A DNA stretch of 11,679 nt, taken from Rubrobacter sp. (lineage in GTDB: Bacteria; Actinomycetota; Rubrobacteria; Rubrobacterales; Rubrobacteraceae). The notes beneath the pieces were generated by a model. That model did not search any database, had not been told where the DNA came from, and saw only the letters and a list, made by a program, of their open reading frames with translations. A program made the translations under genes and the position numbers. Shown piece after piece: positions 6,264 to 11,679 of this stretch. Position 1 is the first letter of the stretch. Each line of letters starts with the position of its first letter. Location of the stretch: positions 1 to 11,679 of the forward strand of contig JADDPY010000229.1 in assembly GCA_016781635.1 (NCBI GenBank). The letters run 5' to 3'.

Positions 6264-6503
6264 TTAGCGGACGGTGTACCCTCCGTCGATCGCGAGTTCC
6301 GAGCCAGTGACCTACCTGGCCTGATCCGACGCCAGGTAGACGGCGCCCCGCGCGATGTCATCTGGTTCGACCGTGCCGCCGTTTTCGTCACGGTTCAGCA
6401 CCGTGACCACGGCGCCCTTCCCCGGCATGCAAATCGCGATGGCCTCGCCGAGACCGTTCGAGCCTCCGGTGACGATAGCGACCTTGCCGGACAGTCGTGT
6501 CAT
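6264..6503 (-). pseudogene. Short-chain dehydrogenase/reductase (SDR) pseudogene: internal deletion plus nonsense codon
   Basis: Remnant of an NAD(P)-dependent classical SDR. The start is intact: SD AAGGAG six nt before ATG 6503, then MTRLSGKVAIVTGGSNGLGE with the TGxxxGxG cofactor motif (residues 12-19). At about residue 43 (LNRDENGG) the sequence jumps directly to the SDR C-terminal region, TVEPDDIARGAVYLASDQAR. About 165 residues are missing compared with a normal protein of about 250, including NNAG, the catalytic Ser and YxxxK. The reading frame is kept across the junction. Codon 64 (6314-6312) is TAG where relatives usually have Tyr or Phe, and the true tail VTGSELAIDGGYTVR follows in frame to TAA at 6266-6264. 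It cannot be an active reductase. Confidence 0.88.
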
Positions 6504-6937
6504 GAGTTTCTCCTTCGGGTAGGAGCTTTCAGTGTGGTACGAGGAGCACCCCACGCGGAGGTTTTCGGGTCACGAGGGTGTCGAGGGCCTCGATGGTTAG
6601 GCTGGTGGGCACCTGATAGGGTCCCCGCGCTCGCGCAGCAACCACTGGCAGGGGACGCATCACCGTTGACGGTGGGCTCTCCGCGTCGAGGCGACGACCG
6701 AGCGATCCCCGCGTCAGAGGGCCAGGTCGACGGTGATGCGGCGAGAGGTGGCGGCGGGATGGTGTGGTGCACCGTTCGCGCAGTGCACCGTAGCATCCCG
6801 CCGCTCGTGCCTCCCTTACTCGATCTCGACGGGCATCGTGGACTGCTCTCCGGCGCATGTGTACGAGATGTTGGCGTACGAGCTACGCGTCGAATACCAA
6901 AGCCGACGGGCTGAGATGTTGAATGGCTGACGAGTCC
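6504..6937. other. 434-base stretch without a supported gene
   Basis: No open frame on either strand has a recognisable product. The minus strand carries a tail-like fragment ending in MPVEIE and a stop (about 6818), and another ending at 6529, neither of which I can assign. They could be decayed gene ends, given the SDR pseudogene next door. The stretch also holds the nested hairpin at 6751-6804 and the odd palindrome TCGAGGGCCTCGA (6581-6593). Confidence 0.45.
6751..6804. repeat. Nested 54-base inverted repeat (strong hairpin)
   Basis: The outer arms GCGGCGGGATG (6751-6761) and CATCCCGCCGC (6794-6804) pair perfectly over 11 bp. After a 4x4 internal loop, GGTGCAC (6766-6772) pairs with GTGCACC (6783-6789), leaving a 10-base loop. 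The 9-mer GTGCACCGT is also directly repeated 16 bp apart (6767-6775, 6783-6791). No T-run follows on either strand, so it is not a classical intrinsic terminator. It lies 134 nt past the marP-like stop. Confidence 0.8.
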
Positions 6938-8086
6938 CTAGTTTGCGCACTCGTCGGTTGTGACGGGCGTCTTGCGGTCTCTGGCGAGGTCGACGAGTTG
7001 TTGGACGATGGAGGAGGGGATACCGTATCCGGCCGTGTCGGAGTCGGCGCGGCTGGCAAAGATGGTTGCGACTACCGCGCCGTCCCCGTTTACGACGGGG
7101 CCGCCGGAGTTGCCGGGGCGGACGTAGCCGCGGAAGCTGGTTACGGTGCGCTCTACCGGGCCACGGTTGTAAGCGTCCGAGGAGATCACACGCTCCGTCT
7201 CGCCGGTGCGACCGCTCCTCACGTCGTACGGGCCGTTCTCCGGGAACCCCAGGATGGCGACGGCCTCGTCGTCCCTGGGCTGGGCGAGCGGCAAGGGTTG
7301 CAGGCGCAGGCCCTTTACCCTGAGGACGGCGACATCGTTGCGCTCGTCGAAGACTACGACTTTCGCCGGCAGGGGGACGCCCGTGCCCGCGGGCTGGACG
7401 CGGGTGGAGAGTTCGCCGGCGACCACGTGGGCGTTGGTGACGACGAGGTTCCTGCCGACGACCCACCCGGAGCCTTCGACGCCGTAGCCGCAGGCCACGC
7501 CGCTGATGCGTACGACGCGCGAGGCGACAGCCGAGACGTCGGGGTCTCTTGCGACGTCTTCGTCTGGCGCTGAAACGTCGGCCTCGGAGCCCTGGACCTC
7601 CGGGAGGGGTTCGAGGCGGGCTACGGCCTGGGCGAGAAGGTGGGAGGGCATTCGATCACCTAAAACCTGCACGAACGCCGACTCTCGCATGGCGGGGTGC
7701 GCGGGGGAGAGGAAGGGGGCGCTGAGGGCCAGGATCGCGGCGATCCACACGAGGGTCAGGGAGAGCGCCGCTCCGAGCGCCGCCCCGCCGAAGCCGTCGA
7801 GCCCCCTCGAAGCCGGGCTCGCGAGCTTGTCGCGGAGGTAGCCGCCTACCGAACGTGCCAGGACGTCCCCGAGTGCGGCGAAAGCCAGGATGCTCGCCAG
7901 CGTGATCGCGGAGCCGTAGAGGAGGTCCCCCCGGTCCCCCAGAAGCGCCGGCGCGAGCCTGGATCCCAGCGCCGCCCCGAGGACGACCCCGGCGAGCGAG
8001 AAGGCCCCGACCAGAAACCCGAGGCGCACCCCACGCCAGACGAGGAGCAGCACGAAAAGGAAGACGAACGGGTCAAGAATGCTCAC
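6938..8086 (-). CDS. marP: MarP-like membrane-anchored periplasmic serine protease (CvpA domain + trypsin-like domain)
   Basis: A 382-residue envelope protease. Residues 1-125 are a CvpA/colicin V production-type membrane domain with four hydrophobic segments (about 5-20, 22-45, 57-77, 98-124). A linker at 125-190 is followed by a chymotrypsin-fold domain with His220 (VTNAHVVAG), Asp251 ([10 protein letters not shown]) and Ser327 (RPGNSGGP). Cys199 and Cys380 are 181 residues apart, the same spacing as the disulfide I recall in Mycobacterium tuberculosis MarP (Rv3671c), and the triad spacing also agrees. MarP is needed there for acid and oxidative stress resistance by cleaving a peptidoglycan hydrolase; the same role here is inference. 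Start GTG 8086 has no SD but has TAGAAT 7 nt upstream, so it is probably leaderless. It is divergent from rlmN with a 78-nt gap. Confidence 0.93.
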   Translation of the reverse strand: MSILDPFVFLFVLLLVWRGVRLGFLVGAFSLAGVVLGAALGSRLAPALLGDRGDLLYGSAITLASILAFAALGDVLARSVGGYLRDKLASPASRGLDGFGGAALGAALSLTLVWIAAILALSAPFLSPAHPAMRESAFVQVLGDRMPSHLLAQAVARLEPLPEVQGSEADVSAPDEDVARDPDVSAVASRVVRISGVACGYGVEGSGWVVGRNLVVTNAHVVAGELSTRVQPAGTGVPLPAKVVVFDERNDVAVLRVKGLRLQPLPLAQPRDDEAVAILGFPENGPYDVRSGRTGETERVISSDAYNRGPVERTVTSFRGYVRPGNSGGPVVNGDGAVVATIFASRADSDTAGYGIPSSIVQQLVDLARDRKTPVTTDECAN

Positions 8087-8093
8087 ACATCGA

Positions 8094-8099
8094 ATTCTA
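8094..8099 (-). promoter_or_regulatory. -10 element of the marP-like gene, leaderless
   Basis: TAGAAT on the minus strand ends exactly 7 nt before the GTG start at 8086. No SD precedes the GTG and no consensus -35 is visible. The arrangement matches actinobacterial leaderless genes and supports GTG 8086 as the start. Confidence 0.55.
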
Positions 8100-8131
8100 C
8101 CGGTTGCTGCTCCAGTTTTGCCCTCCCGTCT

Positions 8132-8137
8132 TATAAT
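8132..8137 (+). promoter_or_regulatory. -10 element of rlmN
   Basis: A consensus TATAAT in a GC-rich context, 27 nt before the rlmN ATG and 33 bp from the opposing marP-like -10, so the two promoters are back to back. The -35 is not recognisable. Confidence 0.6.
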
Positions 8138-8164
8138 CTGACTTTAAGTACCAGAAGAGGAGCG

Positions 8165-9235
8165 ATGGGGTTGAAGGCCGAACAGTTTATGCCGGACGTG
8201 AAAGACCTTTTCGAGGAGAGGGGCGAGCCAGCTTATCGTCTCGGGCAGGCCTACCGCGCCCTCACCAGTGGCCTTATCCGCGACTGGGAAGAGGCGACGA
8301 GCCTTCCGAAAGGCCTGCGCGAAGCCCTCGCCGAGGGGGCGCCGGCCGCGGCCCTGGAGCTCTTGCGCGTCGCGAAGGCCTCCGACGGGACGCGCAAGTA
8401 CCTTTTCAAGACGCACGACGGGCATCTTATAGAAACCGTCAACATCCCCGAGGCCGGGCGTAACACGGTCTGCATCTCTACCCAGGTCGGCTGCCCGATG
8501 GGCTGCAAATTCTGTGCCACCGGTCTCATGGGCATCAAGCGGAACTTAAAGGCGCGTGAGATCGCCGAGCAGGTCTTTGTCGCCGCCCGCGACCTCAAGC
8601 CGGAGGGCGAGCGCGTGACCAACGTCGTCGTCATGGGGATGGGCGAGCCGTTCCTGAACTACCGCGAGCTCCTGACCGCGCTCAAGGTCCTCAACGATGG
8701 GGACGGGTTCGGACTCGCCGCCCGCTCCATCGCCGTCTCCACGAGCGGCCTGATCGACAAGATACGGCGCTTCGCCGACGAGCCGGAGCAGTTTCACCTC
8801 GCCATAAGCCTGCACACGCCCTTCGAGGACGAGCGGCGGGAGATCATGCCTGTCGCCTCCCGCCACTCCATCCCCGAGCTTATGGACGCCGCCCGCTACT
8901 ACGTCGAAGAGACTCACCGCAAGCTCTTCTTCGAGTACACGCTTCTCGCCGGCGTGAACGATCAACCGAGACACGTCGAGGCCCTGGCGGAGCTCTTCGA
9001 CCACCCGCTGTATCACTTGAACCTGCTGCGCTTCAACTGGACGGACACCGGCTTCTCCGCAACCTCCAAGACGCGCGCGAAGGAGCTCCTCCAGCACGCC
9101 CGGGACCTCGGCCTCTCCGCGACCTTGAGGCCCAGCCGCGGCGGGGACATAGACGCCGCATGCGGACAGCTTGCCGCCCGGGACCTCCGGGGGAGGACGG
9201 CGGTGCCCGAGCGCACCGTAATCCCCCTGGTATAG
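8165..9235 (+). CDS. rlmN: Dual-specificity 23S rRNA (A2503-C2) / tRNA (A37-C2) methyltransferase RlmN
   Basis: Radical SAM methyltransferase that makes 2-methyladenosine at 23S rRNA A2503 and at A37 of some tRNAs, tuning translation fidelity. At 356 residues it has the usual length. Seen: an N-terminal RNA-binding helical region, then [15 protein letters not shown]; the 4Fe-4S motif Cys110-x3-Cys114-x2-Cys117 ([12 protein letters not shown]); [10 protein letters not shown] (157-166) for SAM; and the two methyl-transfer cysteines, Cys103 (TVCISTQVG) and Cys333 (IDAACGQLA). The 7-residue Cys103-Cys110 spacing matches E. coli Cys118-Cys125. The ATG at 8165 has SD GAGGAG four nt upstream and follows a TATAAT; the frame is open far upstream but antisense to the marP-like gene. 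It heads a tight unit with two PH-domain membrane proteins. Cfr-type resistance enzymes are related, but the sequence features fit housekeeping RlmN. Confidence 0.97.
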   Translation: MGLKAEQFMPDVKDLFEERGEPAYRLGQAYRALTSGLIRDWEEATSLPKGLREALAEGAPAAALELLRVAKASDGTRKYLFKTHDGHLIETVNIPEAGRNTVCISTQVGCPMGCKFCATGLMGIKRNLKAREIAEQVFVAARDLKPEGERVTNVVVMGMGEPFLNYRELLTALKVLNDGDGFGLAARSIAVSTSGLIDKIRRFADEPEQFHLAISLHTPFEDERREIMPVASRHSIPELMDAARYYVEETHRKLFFEYTLLAGVNDQPRHVEALAELFDHPLYHLNLLRFNWTDTGFSATSKTRAKELLQHARDLGLSATLRPSRGGDIDAACGQLAARDLRGRTAVPERTVIPLV

Positions 9236-9241
9236 CGCTTC

Positions 9242-9718
9242 TTGAAAGCTGAACCGGAGGGGAGGCTCGACCCGCGGGCCCGATCGCTCTGGCGGGTGAC
9301 GGGGATGCTGCAGGCGCTCCCGATCCTCGCCGGTGGAGCCTTGGGCTCCTACGTCCTGTACAGAAACGAGGTGCCGGCCTACCTCGCGGCGCTGCCGACT
9401 CTGGGGGCGCTCGCGCTCGCCGTCCTGTTCGTGGTCTTCTTGCCGCCGCTGCTGTGGCGGCGGTGGCGCTACGAGATCCGTCTGCTGGAGGTCGACCTCC
9501 AGCGCGGTCTTCTGCGCGTAACGCGCACGCTCGTGCCGATGGCGCGGGTGCAACACGTCGACACCCGGCAGGGACCCTTGCAACGGCGATTCGGGCTCTC
9601 GACAGTCGTCTTCTATACCGCGGCCGGCCCCAACGAGATCCCACAGCTCGCTAGTGGTACCGCCGCCGAGGTGCGCGACCGCATCGCCGAGCTCACCCGG
9701 GAAGCCGATGAGCTTTAG
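9242..9718 (+). CDS. ydbS: Bacterial PH-domain membrane protein, YdbS-like
   Basis: A 158-residue inner-membrane protein: a short cytoplasmic N-terminus (EGRLDPRARSLWRVTG, typical of YdbS), two membrane helices (about 20-40 and 48-72), then one bPH2 (DUF304) domain with RWRYEIRLLEVDLQRGLLRV and the family hallmark VPMARVQHVDTRQGPLQRRFGL, followed by VVFYTAAG and a C-terminal helix. The length nearly equals Bacillus subtilis YdbS (about 159), and the next gene is the YdbT partner. In Bacillus, ydbST has been tied to resistance to an antimicrobial peptide; that is family knowledge, not seen here. The start is TTG 9242, the only one between the rlmN stop (same frame, two codons earlier) and the conserved N-terminus. 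No clear SD, so it probably relies on termination-reinitiation from rlmN. Confidence 0.85.
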   Translation: MKAEPEGRLDPRARSLWRVTGMLQALPILAGGALGSYVLYRNEVPAYLAALPTLGALALAVLFVVFLPPLLWRRWRYEIRLLEVDLQRGLLRVTRTLVPMARVQHVDTRQGPLQRRFGLSTVVFYTAAGPNEIPQLASGTAAEVRDRIAELTREADEL

Positions 9719-11204
9719 CAGAACACCCGCCGTTGAAGAGCGTCGTTTGCACCCCGTCGGGATGTTGCTCTCGGCCATGACGACGGTTCGGCGCTGGGCC
9801 GGGCTCGCCGCTTTCCCCGGTATCGCCGCGCTCGTCAACGGGGAGTTCGGGATGAGAACGTTGCTCCTGGTTGGGCTTGCCTTTCTCGTGCTAGCCCTTT
9901 TGAGCGCCGTATGGGGTGTGCTCTCGTGGCGGGCTACTACGTATCGCATCTCCGGCGGGGCGTTCCATCTCAAGCGGGGGGTCCTGCAAAAGAGTGAGCG
10001 CTCGCTGCCGCTGGAGCATGTGCAGAGCGTGAACACCGTGCAGGGCATAGTGCAGCGCGTCTTCGGGGTAGTCGAGCTTCGCCTCGAGGCGGCGGGGGGC
10101 GCCGGGGAGCCGGAGGTCTCGCTCTCGGCCCTCTCGCGCCCCGCCGCTCGAGGGTTACGAGAAGAGTTGACCCGGTCGCGAAAAAACCTCGACGAGGCGG
10201 GGGAGGTCGGAGAGGAGCCGTCCCCGACGGTACTGCGCAAGCTCTCCACGGGGGAGCTCCTCGTGGCGGGGCTCACTAGCGGTCAGATCGGGGTCGCGGT
10301 CTCGGTGGTTGCCGGCGGATCGCAGATCCTGGACAACATTCTTCCCGCAGGCCTCGCCGAACGGCTCTCCGAAACCCTGCTGCCGCGCACGCTCTTTGCG
10401 GCCCTCTTGCTCGTCCTCTTCGTGGCCCTCTTCGCGTGGTTGCTCGCGATCTTTGGGACCGTGCTCGCCCACGCCGGATTCACCCTCTCGCGCTCGGCGG
10501 ACGGGAAGTACCTGCACATCAAGCGTGGCCTCCTCAACCGCTACGAAACCACGGTCCCTATAGCACGCATCCAGGCCGTGAGGCTCGTCGAGGGCGCCCT
10601 GCGCCAACCCCTCGGTCTGGCCGCACTCCGCGTCGAGAGCGCGGGATTCGGTACGGAAGAGGGGGTTTCAACCGTGCTGTTCCCGTTGCTGCGCCGAAGC
10701 GAAGCGGAGGATTTCCTGAGCGCCGCGGCCCCTCTGTTCGCGGCCCCGCTCTCCTCCCTCGCGCCGCTGCCTGCCCGTGCACGCGGGCGCTACGCCTTCC
10801 GCTCGTCGATCCCCGCACTGGTCGTAGCGGTGCCCCTCGCGGTCTTTCTTTTCCCCTGGGGCCTACTCGCCCTGCTGCTGGTGCCCCCGGCCGCCCTCTA
10901 CGGGCTCCTTCGCCACCGGGCCGCGGGCTACGCGCTCAACAAAGACCGGGTCGTCCTTCGCACCCGCCGCCTAGCGCGCACCACGGTCGTCGCCCCGCGC
11001 GAACGCCTGCAATCCCGGGGTTACTCCGTCTCCCCCATCCAGAAGCGTAGAGACCTCGCGACGCTCGAGATAGAGGTTGCCTCAGGACGGGGCGGGACGG
11101 CGTTCCGGCTCGTGGACCTCGCATCCGGTGCGGCCCGCGGCATAGTCGACGCCCTCTCTACTCGTGCCGGACGGCCCGAAGAAGGCGAGAAGCGGCCCGC
11201 GTAG
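9708..11204 (+). CDS. ydbT: Bacterial PH-domain membrane protein with three bPH2 repeats, YdbT-like
   Basis: A 498-residue membrane protein, close to Bacillus YdbT (about 493). Three tandem modules each carry a helix pair and a DUF304/bPH2 domain: hydrophobic helices at about 31-74 then domain 1 (TYRISGGAFHLKRGVLQKSE, with LPLEHVQSVNTVQGIVQRVFG at 101-120); helices at about 229-257 then domain 2 (FTLSRSADGKYLHIKRGLL, with VPIARIQAVRLVEGALRQPLG at 283-303); helices at about 368-401 then domain 3 (YALNKDRVVLRTRRLARTT, with a weaker form of the hallmark, APRERLQSRGYSVSPIQKR). The third domain has lost the usual V-P-x-x-R-I-Q pattern. Start ATG 9708 overlaps the end of ydbS by 11 nt (stop TAG 9716-9718), so the pair is translationally coupled and probably acts as a complex. 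Only a 5-bp GC hairpin without a T-run overlaps its end. Molecular function unknown. Confidence 0.88.
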   Translation: MSFSRTPAVEERRLHPVGMLLSAMTTVRRWAGLAAFPGIAALVNGEFGMRTLLLVGLAFLVLALLSAVWGVLSWRATTYRISGGAFHLKRGVLQKSERSLPLEHVQSVNTVQGIVQRVFGVVELRLEAAGGAGEPEVSLSALSRPAARGLREELTRSRKNLDEAGEVGEEPSPTVLRKLSTGELLVAGLTSGQIGVAVSVVAGGSQILDNILPAGLAERLSETLLPRTLFAALLLVLFVALFAWLLAIFGTVLAHAGFTLSRSADGKYLHIKRGLLNRYETTVPIARIQAVRLVEGALRQPLGLAALRVESAGFGTEEGVSTVLFPLLRRSEAEDFLSAAAPLFAAPLSSLAPLPARARGRYAFRSSIPALVVAVPLAVFLFPWGLLALLLVPPAALYGLLRHRAAGYALNKDRVVLRTRRLARTTVVAPRERLQSRGYSVSPIQKRRDLATLEIEVASGRGGTAFRLVDLASGAARGIVDALSTRAGRPEEGEKRPA

Positions 11205-11362
11205 CCGCATCCGTCGGCAGGACAGGTCCTCGGGCTGCATGGGAGAACTCCGAATCCTCGTTGCGGCGATCGAAAATTTCACCGAGAAATCCGCGCATGC
11301 ATACAGTTTCTGGGCCGTTGTGCCGATAACCCGTTGGTAAGAACTCGAAGGGGGAGGTTCGC

Positions 11363-11679
11363 GTGGGTGAGCATGTAAGAAGCGTGTCCAGGGAGCGGTG
11401 TTGGCGTCTTTGGCGCGTCGGCCTGATGGCTTTGCTCGCCGCGGTCGTGTTGGGCTTGGGGGCATCGGCGCCGACGTTCGCGGCCGAAGAGTCGGAGGAG
11501 GCGTGTCAACCGAGCGTAATAGACGGTACCGCCGTACCGGACGGCAAGTATCCCTTCGTGGTGGCGCTACTGGACAAGAGAAACGGCAGTTCCGCGTACC
11601 AGCAGCAGTTCTGCGGCGCGAGCTTGGTAGACAAGGACAGCGTGCTAACGGCCGCGCACTGCGTGCGTGGCAACGTGGC
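11363..11679 (+). CDS. Secreted trypsin-family (S1) serine protease, 3' end cut by window edge
   Basis: The N-terminal 105 residues of a secreted chymotrypsin-fold protease. Sec signal peptide: basic n-region with several Arg (to about 18), hydrophobic core LMALLAAVVLGLGA (21-34), and likely cleavage near TFA-A (residues 39-41). A short acidic pro-segment EESEEACQPS (42-51) precedes the IVGG-like mature start VIDG (52-55), followed by YPFVVAL, FCGASLV (Cys84) and LTAAHCV with catalytic His99 and Cys100. Cys84-Cys100 corresponds to the conserved histidine-loop disulfide. Asp and Ser of the triad lie beyond the edge. GTG 11363 has the strong SD GGGGGAGG five nt upstream. The 158 nt before it separates it from ydbT; no convincing promoter was identified there. 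Activation probably requires removal of the pro-segment. Substrate unknown. Confidence 0.9.
   Translation, partial: MGEHVRSVSRERCWRLWRVGLMALLAAVVLGLGASAPTFAAEESEEACQPSVIDGTAVPDGKYPFVVALLDKRNGSSAYQQQFCGASLVDKDSVLTAAHCVRGNV

Noticed and set aside
6529..6858. 109-codon minus-strand frame between the marP-like gene and the SDR pseudogene
   Set aside because: Arg/Pro-rich, passes through the strong hairpin, no SD and no recognisable domain.
7697..8164. Upstream in-frame extension of rlmN
   Set aside because: It would run antisense through the marP-like gene and its promoter. The ATG at 8165 has an SD and the expected RlmN length.
8546..10276. 576-codon open frame on the minus strand
   Set aside because: It is antisense to rlmN, ydbS and ydbT, which have clear family motifs. 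The composition is Arg/Pro/Ser-rich as expected for a high-GC shadow frame.
11192..11208. GCGGC/GCCGC hairpin at the end of ydbT as a terminator
   Set aside because: Only 5 bp, overlapping the stop codon, and no T-run follows.

Overview
This is a high-GC bacterial chromosome window with dense, G/C-ending codon use, SD-led and apparently leaderless genes side by side, and a MarP-like periplasmic protease (CvpA-type membrane domain plus trypsin-like domain). That combination points to an actinobacterium, and the general flavour suggests a deep-branching thermotolerant lineage such as Rubrobacterales. The lineage is an inference; no rRNA is present to settle it. No tRNA, rRNA, CRISPR array, prophage or intact insertion sequence was found.

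Layout. 1-1964 (minus): a two-gene operon, TetR repressor then class A FAD monooxygenase (cut by the left edge), driven by a promoter that sits between two copies of an 18-bp inverted repeat, the likely TetR operators. 2087-3908 (plus): a DUF4385-family protein, a 685-base stretch without a recognisable gene, a 62-residue helical small protein, and a cold-shock protein preceded by a leader with an intrinsic-terminator hairpin and followed by a second terminator. 4188-6028 (minus): a PadR/PhaQ-like regulator with a start-codon problem, a short hypothetical protein, and a MetX-like alpha/beta hydrolase. 6264-6503 (minus): a short-chain dehydrogenase pseudogene with about two thirds of the protein deleted in frame plus a nonsense codon. 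6504-6937: no gene, but a strong 54-base nested hairpin. 6938-8086 (minus): the MarP-like protease. 8165-11204 (plus, divergent from it): rlmN followed by a tightly packed pair of bacterial PH-domain membrane proteins resembling Bacillus YdbS/YdbT. 11363-end (plus): a secreted trypsin-family protease, cut by the right edge.

How parts work together. The TetR/monooxygenase pair looks like an autoregulated, inducible oxidation or detoxification unit. The MarP-like protease, the YdbS/YdbT pair and the secreted S1 protease are all envelope functions, but they do not form one operon. The cold-shock gene probably carries its own cis-acting control in its leader. Three genes (2087, 3195, 8086 minus) show a -10-like hexamer exactly 7 nt before the start codon, suggesting leaderless mRNAs. 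No wholly new defence or metabolic system is convincingly visible. The most notable novelties are the tandem operator architecture, the csp leader terminator, the PadR start anomaly, the pseudogene and the unexplained hairpin.
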